A stretch of DNA of 64,000 nt from Enhygromyxa salina. Lineage in GTDB: Bacteria; Myxococcota_A; Polyangia; Nannocystales; Nannocystaceae. The DNA is taken from contig NZ_PVNL01000030.1 in assembly GCF_002994635.1 (NCBI RefSeq), positions 124,001-188,000 on the forward strand, in the 5' to 3' direction. The translations under genes were made by a program, and so were the position numbers. Shown one piece after another: positions 1 to 7,800 of the stretch (within the stretch, counting starts at the first letter, position 1; the number at the start of each line of letters is the position of its first letter). The notes beneath the pieces are model-generated. The model had not been told where the DNA came from. It saw nothing but the letters and a program-made list of their open reading frames with translations, and searched no databases.

Positions 1-124
1 TCGGCAGCGGCGTCCCATCCTCGAGCGCGCCCGAGACGATCGCTTGCTGAAGCTTGCGCGCGATCGAGAGGCTCAACGGCAGGCGCGCCGTCTCGGTCAG
101 GACGGCGCTGAACGCATCTGACAT
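1..124 (-). CDS. GntR-family transcriptional regulator, N-terminal part only
   Basis: The reverse strand opens with ATG at 124 and reads MSDAFSAVLTETARLPLSLSI and onward through KLQQAIVSGALEDGTPLP before the window edge. The stretch I-x-x-K-L-x-x-A-I-x-x-G-x-L-x-x-G-x-x-L-P is the first helix-turn of the winged-helix domain of GntR regulators, most like the FadR (FCD) subfamily. Only about 41 residues are present, so the effector domain cannot be seen. The gene is divergent from the isochorismatase-like hydrolase, and the space between them holds a palindrome that fits the FadR-subfamily operator pattern TNGTNNNACNA. I infer a local repressor that controls itself and the hydrolase. Confidence 0.75.
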   Translation of the reverse strand, partial: MSDAFSAVLTETARLPLSLSIARKLQQAIVSGALEDGTPLP

Positions 125-134
125 CGTGGAGGAT

Positions 135-165
135 TATCACTAGTCCGCTTGTCAGACAAGTGATA
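135..165. promoter_or_regulatory. Overlapping inverted repeats, likely GntR operator
   Basis: Two nested symmetries are visible. Positions 148-160 read CTTGTC-A-GACAAG, a perfect 6-bp-arm palindrome whose core TTGTCAGACAA fits the FadR-subfamily pattern TNGTNNNACNA. Positions 135-145 (TATCACTAGTC) and 155-165 (GACAAGTGATA) form a second inverted repeat with 10 of 11 matches. The right arm ends on the first bases of the -10 hexamer of the hydrolase gene, so binding there should block transcription. Confidence 0.65.
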
Positions 166-169
166 GCCT
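164..169 (+). promoter_or_regulatory. -10-like hexamer TAGCCT of the hydrolase gene
   Basis: TAGCCT is followed by six bases and then the ATG at 176, the spacing expected of a leaderless transcript. It overlaps the right end of the operator-like palindrome. Confidence 0.45.
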
Positions 170-175
170 CGCGCC

Positions 176-778
<603 letters not shown>

Positions 779-782
779 CGCT

Positions 783-930
783 AGACGTGATGGGACCTGC
801 GGCGTACTGCTGGGCCTCGGGATCTTCACGCAGCAGCTCGGTCACCGCCGAGTAGGTGCGCAACGCCTGCGCGGTGTCGCCAGCTCGGTCTGGATATCGC
901 CGCTCAGCCAGAGTGAGGGCGTCATGGTGG
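783..930 (-). pseudogene. Possible TPR-protein fragment
   Basis: On the reverse strand a short open stretch reads ALTLAERRYPDRAGDTAQAL followed by RTYSAVTELLREDPEAQQYA. The helix pattern and the phrase AL-x-x-Y-x-A-V-x-x-LLREDPEA resemble the C-terminal tetratricopeptide segments of myxobacterial kinases. It has no start codon of its own in a sensible context and no surrounding domain, and it lies between two intact plus-strand genes. I read it as a relic of a deleted TPR or kinase gene. It could also be a chance open frame in GC-rich DNA. Confidence 0.3.
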
Positions 931-983
931 CAGCCAGACGCTCCAGCCTTGCGGCTGAATTCCGACACCGCCGAGCCTTCGGC

Positions 984-989
984 TATGCT
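984..989 (+). promoter_or_regulatory. -10-like hexamer TATGCT of the Uma2 gene
   Basis: TATGCT lies six bases before the ATG at 996. It supports that start over an in-frame GTG further upstream at 924 and suggests a leaderless message. Confidence 0.45.
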
Positions 990-995
990 CATCGC

Positions 996-1559
996 ATGTC
1001 CGAGCCTGCGAGCACAGCCAGCGTCCCCTACGAGGAGTACCTGCGGCTCGAGCGAGAGGCCGCGCAACGTCACGAGTGGATCGACGGCGAGGTCTTTGCG
1101 ATGGCCGGTGGGACGATCGAGCACGCGCGATTGCAAGCGACGCTCGCGCGGGTACTTGGCAACGCGCTGCTCGGTGGTCCGTGCCGGGTCTACAGCGCGG
1201 ACCTGCGTGTTCGCTCACTGGCCACCAACATCGCGACGTACGCGGACCTCACGATCGTGTGCGGCGAGGCGACGACCGCCTCGGACGATCCAGATGGGGT
1301 CACGAATCCGACGCTGGTCGTCGAGGTGCTGTCGCCCTCGACGGAGGCCTACGATCGCGGGCAGAAGGCCGCCCACTACCGACGAATCCCTTCACTGCGC
1401 GCGTACTTGCTGGTGGCCCAGGATGCGCCGCGGATCGAGTTGTTCGTCCGGGGCCAGCGCGGACGCTGGGAGTTCGTCGAGGCCGGGGCCGGCGAGTCGC
1501 TCGTGCTCGACAGCGTCGGGTGCACGCTGCTCGTGGACGAGGTCTTCGGCGCGGAGTGA
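996..1559 (+). CDS. Uma2-family (DUF820) PD-(D/E)XK endonuclease-like protein
   Basis: The 187-residue product matches the Uma2/DUF820 family, restriction-endonuclease-fold proteins that are abundant in cyanobacteria and some myxobacteria and mostly uncharacterised. Family marks are the N-terminal PYEEYLRLEREAAQRHEWIDG (Glu and Trp-Ile-Asp-Gly), the strand with the metal-binding Asp in ATYADLTIVCG, the E-x-L-S-P-S-T element in LVVEVLSPSTEAYD, and the conserved Lys plus YRRIPSLRAYLLV helix. The protein has no signal peptide and is probably cytosolic. Its biological role is unknown; some members are thought to be linked to mobile DNA. It is a single-gene unit here. Confidence 0.88.
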   Translation: MSEPASTASVPYEEYLRLEREAAQRHEWIDGEVFAMAGGTIEHARLQATLARVLGNALLGGPCRVYSADLRVRSLATNIATYADLTIVCGEATTASDDPDGVTNPTLVVEVLSPSTEAYDRGQKAAHYRRIPSLRAYLLVAQDAPRIELFVRGQRGRWEFVEAGAGESLVLDSVGCTLLVDEVFGAE

Positions 1560-1626
1560 ATCAGAATTTGCGGACGCGCAGCTGCAGTTCGGGTCAGTCG
1601 CCGACGGCTCGGGCTGACAGTAATGC

Positions 1627-1632
1627 TACTGT
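1627..1632 (+). promoter_or_regulatory. -10-like hexamer TACTGT of the lipoprotein gene
   Basis: TACTGT is separated by seven bases from the ATG at 1640, consistent with a leaderless transcript. Confidence 0.4.
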
Positions 1633-1639
1633 GGGCGCG

Positions 1640-3268
1640 ATGACACCGCAGCGAGCAGCTCGGCTCCTCTCTCCCTCGTTCGTGCTGAGCGTCGCCGCCG
1701 TGGTTGGCTGCGTCGAGCCGGGCGGAGAGGTCTCCGATTCGACATCGGAGACCAGCGCCGACACCAGCACCAGCTCCACTGGAGAACCGGGCGACACCAG
1801 CTCGAGCACAGGCGAGACCGAGACCGACTCGAGCACCGAGACCGACTCGAGCACCGAGACCGACTCGAGCACCGAGACCGACTCGAGCACCGACGAGACG
1901 GACACCGACACCGACGAGACGGACACCGACACCGACGAGACGGACACGGGCGAGACGGACACGGGCGAGGAACCCGAGGGCCTGTGTGGCTGGGAGCCGG
2001 GGCGTGGGATCATGACCCTGTTCGACGAGGACACCCTCACGGTCACGCTGCTGCGCGACGACGAGGCCACGATCGAGCTCGACACCAGCTTGCCCGCGGC
2101 GGCCAACGACGCCGCTCTCGACCTGATCATGGACGCGCGCGGTGAGTCGGTGTTTGTCGGGGTCTACGATGACCTCGGCGGCGACGTACACACCCGCGCG
2201 CACTACCGCGTCTACGACCGCGACACGGGGTCGGTCGTGTGGGAGCTCGCCGATGACGAGTGGGAGCCCGAAGGGCGAGCGCCCTTTGTTGCCTCGGATG
2301 GGCGCGTGGCCTTCTTCGCCTATTCACCCTACAACAACTCCGATAACAGCTACTCGCGGGTGCTCGGGCCCGACGGCTTGGTCGATCATTTCACCGGCGT
2401 GGCCGCCGGCCCCGTCATGCCCGATGACTGGATGGCGATCGAGGTTGGCGAGAGCTTCCCCCGATTCCGCAATGTGGTCACCAAGCAGCAGGTTGGGCTC
2501 GCCCACTCGATCTGGGATGACTACAACAGCATATGGCTGCGCTCCGAGTCGCTGCTCATCTACCTCAGCTCGATCAACGGTGAGCTCCACGTCGTCGAGC
2601 AGCACGCCAACGAGGTCACGCTGCGACCGTGGCCGGAGCTCGAGCCCTACCTGTTCGGCGCCTGGAACCTCACCCTCATGGGCCTGCGCGGTCATGGCCA
2701 TGACGTGCTGGTGCGGCTGAGCAACAACGGGCAGCACCGCTACTTGCATCTGGCCGCGGACGACACCAGCAACGACGTCTCGATGATCCCGCCGGAGGGG
2801 CACTCGGCCACGGGCTGTGTGACGCTGCCTGTCGTCGGGGCGCAGGGCGAGCTGCTCACGGTCTGGCGGGACGCAGCGAGCGCGAACATCTGGGAGCTGG
2901 TCGGCGTCAACGACGATTGGGCGCCCGCCGAGCTGAGCCTGCCGGTCAGCCAATTCGCCGGCCTTTACCTCGGGATGCACGAAGGCACCTATTGGCTGAC
3001 CGCCTACGAGACCGGCAGCTGCCCCGGGGTCTGGGATCCCCCGCCAATGGAGGCCTTGCTCGGCGGCTCCACCCAGATCATGCGACCCCAGGACAACGCC
3101 TACGTCGAGCTCGGGTACGGGGCTGGCCTGCAGATCGCGCCCGGGGGGCGCTGCTACGCGCGCCTCGGTCCGGCGCCCGACGACCCTTGGGTTGTCGAGG
3201 ATCTGCTCGGTCCCGGGAGCATCGAGGTGCCGGATCTTGGCATCCCGCGGTGGATCCCGAACGGCTAG
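1640..3268 (+). CDS. Lipoprotein with Ser/Thr/Asp-rich linker, propeller-like body
   Basis: The 542-residue product starts with a lipoprotein signal peptide ending in the lipobox VVGC (Cys about residue 27). An acidic linker of about 85 residues follows, built from repeats such as TDSSTE and TDTDE. The remaining 430 residues (from LCGWEPGRGIMTLFDEDT) are rich in short beta strands with repeated patterns such as YRVYDRDTGSVVWELADD, suggesting a beta-propeller or similar all-beta surface protein. I do not recognise a named family. The earlier in-frame sequence upstream of 1640 has no signal peptide, so the ATG at 1640 is chosen. Likely anchored to the outer membrane with the linker spanning surface material. 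Confidence 0.8.
   Translation: MTPQRAARLLSPSFVLSVAAVVGCVEPGGEVSDSTSETSADTSTSSTGEPGDTSSSTGETETDSSTETDSSTETDSSTETDSSTDETDTDTDETDTDTDETDTGETDTGEEPEGLCGWEPGRGIMTLFDEDTLTVTLLRDDEATIELDTSLPAAANDAALDLIMDARGESVFVGVYDDLGGDVHTRAHYRVYDRDTGSVVWELADDEWEPEGRAPFVASDGRVAFFAYSPYNNSDNSYSRVLGPDGLVDHFTGVAAGPVMPDDWMAIEVGESFPRFRNVVTKQQVGLAHSIWDDYNSIWLRSESLLIYLSSINGELHVVEQHANEVTLRPWPELEPYLFGAWNLTLMGLRGHGHDVLVRLSNNGQHRYLHLAADDTSNDVSMIPPEGHSATGCVTLPVVGAQGELLTVWRDAASANIWELVGVNDDWAPAELSLPVSQFAGLYLGMHEGTYWLTAYETGSCPGVWDPPPMEALLGGSTQIMRPQDNAYVELGYGAGLQIAPGGRCYARLGPAPDDPWVVEDLLGPGSIEVPDLGIPRWIPNG
1820..1933 (+). repeat. In-frame tandem repeats encoding the acidic linker
   Basis: Positions 1820-1891 are four perfect copies of an 18-bp unit (GAGACCGACTCGAGCACC), then 1892-1933 are two perfect copies of a 21-bp unit beginning GACGAGACGGACACC. 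The perfect DNA identity means recent expansion by slippage or unequal crossover. Both unit lengths are multiples of three. Confidence 0.9.
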
Positions 3269-3400
3269 AGCACCAATCAGTTTGAATTCACGACGCCAGG
3301 CACATCTGGGGCCGCTCCTGCCGTTGTCGCTCGGCGCTCGCAGTATGCCGGTCCGCGGAGCGGGGCATCGACAGCACGCCACCACCGAGCACCGACACGA

Positions 3401-3601
3401 TCAGGGGGCACCGCGCGACTGGATCGCCCGCTCGATCCGGGGCGCGGCGAAGTCGAGAAACGCACGGAGCTTCTGCGGCAGGAGCTCGCGCGGGGTGTAG
3501 ACCAGGTTCACCGGCCAGGCCTCGGGCTCGTGTTCGGTGAGCACCGGGCAGAGCCGCCCGGTGTGGATCGCGTCCGCGACCTGGTAGGACAGCATCCCAG
3601 A
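3401..3601 (-). pseudogene. LysR-family regulator, C-terminal remnant
   Basis: The reverse strand encodes MLSYQVADAIHTGRLCPVL, then the Pro-rich turn EPEAWPVNLVYTPRELLPQK and LRAFLDFAAPRIE before a stop at 3401. This is the last strand and helix of the LysR substrate-binding domain (LSYQVAD-x-x-x-x-G-x-L...L-P-x-K-x-R-A-F-L-D-F). Upstream of about 3601 the frame loses all similarity, and the start of the plus-strand oxidoreductase gene follows at once. The DNA-binding domain is absent, so this is a deletion remnant of a regulator that was probably divergent from that oxidoreductase. The segment 3269-3400 before it shows nothing I recognise. Confidence 0.7.
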
Positions 3602-3653
3602 CCGCGCGCCGCCAGGTCGATCACCCCTCGCGCTTGACCTGGGGATTTGAGCC

Positions 3654-4388
3654 ATGCGCGAGACCCCCAGCGACATTGCCTTCTCCGACGCCGTGAAAGC
3701 GGCGCAGACCGTGCGCGGCTCTCGTGCAGTCTACGAGAAGGCGACATCAAGACGTCCCTGGCCCGACCGGCTGACGCCCGAAGCCGCCGCCTTCCTCGCG
3801 GCCCGCGACAGCGTCTTTCTCGGCACGGCCAGCCGCGCGGGGCAGCCCTATATCCAGCACCGGGGCGCCCCGCCCGGCTTTCTGAAGCTGCTCGACGCAC
3901 ACACGATCGGCCTCGCGGATTACGCTGGCAATCGGCAATACGTCACGGTTGGCAACCTGTCGGAGAACCCCGCCGCGTTCCTCTTCGCGATGGATTTCGA
4001 GGCGCGGCGGCGGCTGAAATTGTGGGGTACGGCGCGCGTGGTGGAGGGCGACGCGGCGCTGATGGACCAGCTTCGGGTGGAGGGTGGCGGCCGGGCCGAG
4101 CGCGCGATCCTGTTCGAGGTTCGGACCTGGGACGCGAACTGCCCCCAGCACATCCCCATGCTGCTGCCTGCCGAACGAGTGGCGAGGGTGATCGCCGCGC
4201 ACGATGCCCGAATCGCCGAACTCGAGGCCGAGATCGCCCGGCTTCGGTTGGACGCCTCGCGGGTCGTTGCCGGTCACGCGTCTGCCGACGGCGCTGTTCG
4301 GCGAAGCCAGGCTTCGCAGCGGGCGTGGCGAGCGGTGAACTCGCTGGTGAGCGCCACGTCGAGGGCGCGGACGCGGGCGGGGAGGTAG
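3654..4388 (+). CDS. Pyridoxamine 5'-phosphate oxidase-family flavin protein
   Basis: The 244-residue product carries a split-barrel FMN-binding fold of the pyridoxamine-phosphate-oxidase-like superfamily: LTPEAAAFLAARDSVFLGTA, GQPYIQHRGAPPGFLKLLD, a YAGNRQYVTVGNL strand, and MDFEARRRLKLWGTARVVEG, followed by the family tail motif CPQHIPML. A coiled helix (RVIAAHDARIAELEAEIARL) follows. Members are cytosolic oxidoreductases or flavin-sensing proteins of unknown substrate. The last 40 or so residues after IARLRLDA look like run-on sequence, because they overlap the 3' end of the convergent LysR gene by 115 bp. I infer that the original stop was lost. The preceding regulator gene is a remnant. 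Confidence 0.82.
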   Translation: MRETPSDIAFSDAVKAAQTVRGSRAVYEKATSRRPWPDRLTPEAAAFLAARDSVFLGTASRAGQPYIQHRGAPPGFLKLLDAHTIGLADYAGNRQYVTVGNLSENPAAFLFAMDFEARRRLKLWGTARVVEGDAALMDQLRVEGGGRAERAILFEVRTWDANCPQHIPMLLPAERVARVIAAHDARIAELEAEIARLRLDASRVVAGHASADGAVRRSQASQRAWRAVNSLVSATSRARTRAGR

Positions 4389-5209
4389 CGGCGGCTCGGG
4401 AACACGGCGTGGTAGGGCGTCGGTGAGCTCGCGTAGCCGGGGAGAACGCGGACGAGCCGGCCCGCTTCGAGGTCGTCGATCACGTCGAACAGGCTCTTGA
4501 GCGCGATGCCCATGCCAGCGACCGCCCACATCCGAGCGAGGTGGCCGTCGCCGCACAGGGGACTACCCAGCGAGACCTCATGTACGGACCCCTCGCCGTG
4601 CAGGGTCCACCTGGTGACGGCGACGCTCGCGAGCTGGAGGGTCAGGCAGCGGTGGCCGGCGAGCTGCTCCGGGGCGCGCGGGTGGCCTCGTCGCGCGAGG
4701 TAGGCGGGCGCCGCGACGAGCACACCCGGTGACTCCGCCAGCTTGCGGGCCGACAACGAGCTGTCCGGCATCGCGCCGTACCGGATGGCCATGTCGATGG
4801 CGTCCCGCTGGAGGTGCTGCAGGGCGTCGCTCGAGTGCACCACGACCTGCAGCCTGGGGTGCGCCTCGGCGACCGCGACGATCACGGGGGCGAGGACCTG
4901 GTAGGTGGTGTCGGCCGGGGCCGAGAGGTGCACGGTGCCGACCAGCTCATGCGTGGTGCCGTGGACCTCCTCGAGGGTCCGCTCCCACCGCTCGACGACG
5001 TCCTGGCAGCCCTCGAGCACGACGAGGCCCTCGTCCGTGGGGTGCAGCGAGCGAGTCGTTCGCTCGAACAGGCGCACGCCCATCGTCTCCTCGACCCGGC
5101 GCACCGCGGCGCTGACGGCGGCCGGCGTCAGGTGCATCTGGCGAGCGGCCAGCGTCATCGACCCCGTCTCCGCGACCCGCACGAGCAGCTCCATCTCATC
5201 CAGCTTCAT
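4274..5209 (-). CDS. LysR-family transcriptional regulator
   Basis: The 311-residue product begins MKLDEMELLVRVAETGSMT with a canonical LysR winged helix-turn-helix (AARQMHLTPAAVSAAVRRVEETMGVRLFERTTR), then the linker helix and a two-lobe effector domain (ELVGTVHLSAPADTTYQVL through LVRVLPGYASSPTPYHAVFP and LPARVRALDVAL). The ATG at 5209 is taken because it starts the HTH in the usual place; in-frame codons further upstream would run into the operator and the divergent gene. It is divergent from an MDR-superfamily oxidoreductase, and the intergenic space carries a perfect palindrome, so it probably controls that gene and itself. The effector is unknown, possibly an electrophile or quinone. 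Confidence 0.9.
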   Translation of the reverse strand: MKLDEMELLVRVAETGSMTLAARQMHLTPAAVSAAVRRVEETMGVRLFERTTRSLHPTDEGLVVLEGCQDVVERWERTLEEVHGTTHELVGTVHLSAPADTTYQVLAPVIVAVAEAHPRLQVVVHSSDALQHLQRDAIDMAIRYGAMPDSSLSARKLAESPGVLVAAPAYLARRGHPRAPEQLAGHRCLTLQLASVAVTRWTLHGEGSVHEVSLGSPLCGDGHLARMWAVAGMGIALKSLFDVIDDLEAGRLVRVLPGYASSPTPYHAVFPSRRYLPARVRALDVALTSEFTARHARCEAWLRRTAPSADA

Positions 5210-5227
5210 GCGCCCATTATCAACCAC

Positions 5228-5248
5228 TCGTTGAAGGTCCTTCAACGA
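5228..5248. promoter_or_regulatory. Perfect 21-bp palindrome, likely LysR operator
   Basis: The half-site TCGTTGAAGG (5228-5237) is repeated exactly inverted at 5239-5248 around a single central T. It contains the LysR-type T-N11-A arrangement (TTGAA...TTCAA). It sits 18 bp before the LysR start and about 64 bp before the oxidoreductase start. Confidence 0.75.
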
Positions 5249-5312
5249 AGTTCCGCTTTCCGGCCACCAATTACGGTTCCAAAGTCTCTTCACACCCACG
5301 GAGGAGACACCC

Positions 5313-6323
5313 ATGCAAGCCGTCGCTTACAAACAATCTTTGCCGATCGACCACCCCGAATCACTCGTGGATCTCGAGCTACCCGACCCCGCGCCGGGCG
5401 CGAGGCAGCTGCTGGTGCGGGTCGAGGCGGTCTCGGTGAACCCGGTGGACGTGAAGATCCGCGCTGGCGTGGAGCCGGACGGGCCTCGCGTGCTCGGCTG
5501 GGACGCGGTCGGGGTGGTCGAGGCGATGGGCGACGAGGCCCGCGGCTTCTCGATCGGCGACCGAGTCTGGTACGCGGGCGCGCTGAACGAAGCCGGCTGC
5601 AACGCGGAGCTGCAGACGGTGGACGCCCGGCTCGTCGCGCTCGCGCCGACCTCGCTGTCGCCGGCCGAGGCAGCGGCCCTGCCGCTCACCAGCATCACCG
5701 CGTGGGAGCTGCTGTTCGAGCGCTTTCGCCTGCAGCTGGGCAAGGCTCCGAGTCGCTACGTGCTGCTCGTCTCCGGCGCGGCCGGTGGCGTCGGCTCGAT
5801 CCTCGTGCAGCTCGCCGCTCGGCTCACGTCCGCGACGGTGATCGCGACCGCGGGGCGGCCCGAGAGCGTAACGTGGCTCGAGGCGCTCGGCGCCCATCAC
5901 GTCATCGACTACCGCGAGCCCCTCGGGCCGCAGATCGAGGCGCTCGGCGTGGGCGCCGTCACGCACGTCGCGAGCCTCACCCACACCGATGTCTACTTCC
6001 CGCAGTTCGTCGAGCTCCTCGCGCCCTTCGGGCAGCTCGCGCTCATCGACGAGCCGCGCAAGCTCGACGTGATGCAGATGAAGCTGCGCAGCCTGTCGCT
6101 GCACTGGGAGATGATGTTCACGCGCTCGATGTACGAGACGGACATGGCCGCGCAGGGGCGGCTGCTGGCAGAGGTGGCGTCGCTCGTCGACGCCGGGGTG
6201 CTCCGCACGACGCTGCAGCAGGAGCTCGGCCCGATCGACGCGACGCACCTGAAGCGGGCGCACGCGCTCATCGAGAGTGGAGGATCGCGCGGCAAGATCG
6301 TGCTTGCCGGGTTTGATCGCTGA
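5313..6323 (+). CDS. Zinc-free MDR-superfamily oxidoreductase (quinone reductase/alcohol dehydrogenase-like)
   Basis: The 336-residue cytosolic product matches the medium-chain dehydrogenase/reductase superfamily, in the branch often named zinc-binding alcohol dehydrogenase family protein. The N-terminal GroES-like domain (VRVEAVSVNPVDVKIRAG, VLGWDAVGVVEAMG) lacks the Cys/His zinc ligands. The NADP(H)-binding Rossmann motif is VSGAAGGVGSILVQLAARL near residues 155-173, followed by LEALGAHHVIDYREP. Such enzymes reduce quinones or enones with NADPH. A strong ribosome site GGAGGAG at 5300-5306 precedes the ATG, unlike the many apparently leaderless genes here. Divergent LysR regulator and palindrome point to induction by its substrate. 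Confidence 0.9.
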   Translation: MQAVAYKQSLPIDHPESLVDLELPDPAPGARQLLVRVEAVSVNPVDVKIRAGVEPDGPRVLGWDAVGVVEAMGDEARGFSIGDRVWYAGALNEAGCNAELQTVDARLVALAPTSLSPAEAAALPLTSITAWELLFERFRLQLGKAPSRYVLLVSGAAGGVGSILVQLAARLTSATVIATAGRPESVTWLEALGAHHVIDYREPLGPQIEALGVGAVTHVASLTHTDVYFPQFVELLAPFGQLALIDEPRKLDVMQMKLRSLSLHWEMMFTRSMYETDMAAQGRLLAEVASLVDAGVLRTTLQQELGPIDATHLKRAHALIESGGSRGKIVLAGFDR

Positions 6324-6450
6324 GGGCTCGAGTTCGGTTGCCTCGGCGTCGAACAACCTCAATCTCCTCGTGTGCAGGAGCGTCATGCTGCTGGTCCATG
6401 CCTGCCCGCCACCTTTGGCTTTGGACAGCATCGCACGCGGCGACCCATGC

Positions 6451-6456
6451 TACCTT
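6451..6456 (+). promoter_or_regulatory. -10-like hexamer TACCTT of the kinase/Thg1 operon
   Basis: TACCTT ends six bases before the ATG at 6463. It would drive a leaderless transcript covering both the P-loop kinase and Thg1-like genes. Confidence 0.4.
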
Positions 6457-6462
6457 GCCCCC

Positions 6463-6873
6463 ATGGAAGCAGTCGTCTTCGTCGGCGTGCAGGGTAGCGG
6501 CAAGTCAACCTTCTTCGCCCGGCACTACGCCGACACCCACGTGCGCCTGAACCGGGACATGCTGCGCACCGGCAACCGCGAGGCCGTGCTGATGCACGCT
6601 TGCCTCGCGGTCGGACAGGCCTTCGTGATCGACAACACCAACCCCAAGCGCGACACCCGGGCCCGCTACGTGGCCGCGGCCAAGGCCGCCGGTTTTCGCA
6701 CGATCGTGGTCGTGTTCTCGGTCCCGCTCGAGCTCGCGCTGGCTCGCAACGCCGCGCGCGAAGCCGCCGCGCGGGTGTCCGAGATCGCGATCCGCGGGAC
6801 CTTTGCCAAGCTCGAAGCGGTCACCGACGACGAGGGCTTCGATGAAGTCCGCACCGTCACGGAGGCCGCGTGA
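6463..6873 (+). CDS. P-loop polynucleotide-kinase-like protein
   Basis: The 136-residue product is a compact single-domain kinase. It shows a Walker A motif GVQGSGKST at residues 8-16, a substrate-binding HVRLNRDMLR, and the element FVIDNTNPKRDTRARY that is typical of T4-Pnk-like 5'-OH polynucleotide kinases, then a C-terminal lid helix (ALARNAAREAAARVSEIAI). Length and motif order fit the 5'-kinase half of phage-type Pnkp without a phosphatase domain. Its stop overlaps the start of the Thg1-like gene in a GTGA junction, so the two are translationally coupled. I infer a role in preparing RNA 5' ends for the partner polymerase. Other small-molecule kinases share this fold, so the substrate is not proven. 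Confidence 0.8.
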   Translation: MEAVVFVGVQGSGKSTFFARHYADTHVRLNRDMLRTGNREAVLMHACLAVGQAFVIDNTNPKRDTRARYVAAAKAAGFRTIVVVFSVPLELALARNAAREAAARVSEIAIRGTFAKLEAVTDDEGFDEVRTVTEAA

Positions 6874-7679
6874 GCCTCGGCGATCGCATGAAGCTCTACG
6901 AGCGCCGCGAGGCTGGCCGTCGCGCCATGCCGCTGCTGCCGATCTGCGCCCGGATCGACGGCAAGCGGTTCTCACGCTGGACCGACGGTCTGGCGCGCCC
7001 CTACGACGAACGCCTGTCCGCGCTCATGCAGCAGGTCACCACACAGCTCGTCGGTGAGACCCAGGCGGTGATCGGCTACACGCAGTCGGACGAGATCAGC
7101 CTGGTGTTCCACACCACGACCCTCGCGGCCCAGCCGTTCATGGATGGCCGCATTCAGAAGCTGACCTCGACGCTGGCGTCGATGACCACGGCGTGGTTCA
7201 ACGCTGGCGTCGCCGAGCGACTGCCCGAGCGACGCGATCAGCCCGCGCTGTTCGACTGTCGGGTCTGGACGGTGCCAAACCCAGAAGAGGCCGCCAACAC
7301 GCTCTTGTGGCGCGAGCGAGACGCGACCAAGAACGCGATCTCGATGGCGGCCCGCCATTACTACACTCACGACGAGGTCATGGGGTGCAGCTCCGGGCAG
7401 CAGCAAGAGCTGTTGTTTCGAGCTGGGGTCAACTTCAACGACTACCCGCCGTTCTTCAAGCGCGGCTGCTTTGTTCAGCGCCGCGAGGTTCAGCGACCCT
7501 TCAGCGCCGAAGAGATCGAGCTGCTGCCACCGCAGCACGCCGCGCGCCGCGATCCCGATCTAATGGTCAGCCGCAGCCACGTCGAGCGCATCGACATGCC
7601 GCCCTTCGACCAGGTCATCAACCGCGTCGCGGTCGTGTTCGAGGGAGCCGAGCCGCAGGTCGCCCAGAGCTCGGACTGA
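6870..7679 (+). CDS. Thg1-like protein (3'-5' RNA polymerase, tRNA repair)
   Basis: The 269-residue product belongs to the Thg1/TLP family, which adds nucleotides in the 3'-5' direction to tRNA 5' ends. Visible features are DRMKLYERREAGRRAMPLLP, the first metal-binding Asp in ARIDGKRFSRWTDGL, the second in GYTQSDEISLVF, and the TLP-type C-terminal block KNAISMAARHYYTHDE, then NFNDYPPFFKRGCFV. The eukaryotic HINNLYNT element is replaced by the TLP form, so tRNA editing or repair is more likely than strict G-1 addition. The GTG at 6870 overlaps the upstream stop and keeps the conserved N-terminal DRMK-x-YE; an ATG at 6888 would lose it. Family members exist in other myxobacteria. Confidence 0.92.
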   Translation: MSLGDRMKLYERREAGRRAMPLLPICARIDGKRFSRWTDGLARPYDERLSALMQQVTTQLVGETQAVIGYTQSDEISLVFHTTTLAAQPFMDGRIQKLTSTLASMTTAWFNAGVAERLPERRDQPALFDCRVWTVPNPEEAANTLLWRERDATKNAISMAARHYYTHDEVMGCSSGQQQELLFRAGVNFNDYPPFFKRGCFVQRREVQRPFSAEEIELLPPQHAARRDPDLMVSRSHVERIDMPPFDQVINRVAVVFEGAEPQVAQSSD

Positions 7680-7800
7680 TCGAACCAGGTCATCGAGTTC
7701 GTCGGCCCTCGGTGCCACGCTGGTTCCGAGTCAATTGGCACTTAACGGCCCATGGTCGCCTCATTGACAATGGCTGGCGTCGCTCACCCGTCGCCCTGCC

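Noticed and set aside
3276..3310. Reverse-strand VVNSN-stop coding end similar to the last codons of the WD40 kinase gene
   Set aside because: Only about 14 of 18 bases match and nothing upstream resembles a kinase, so chance cannot be excluded.
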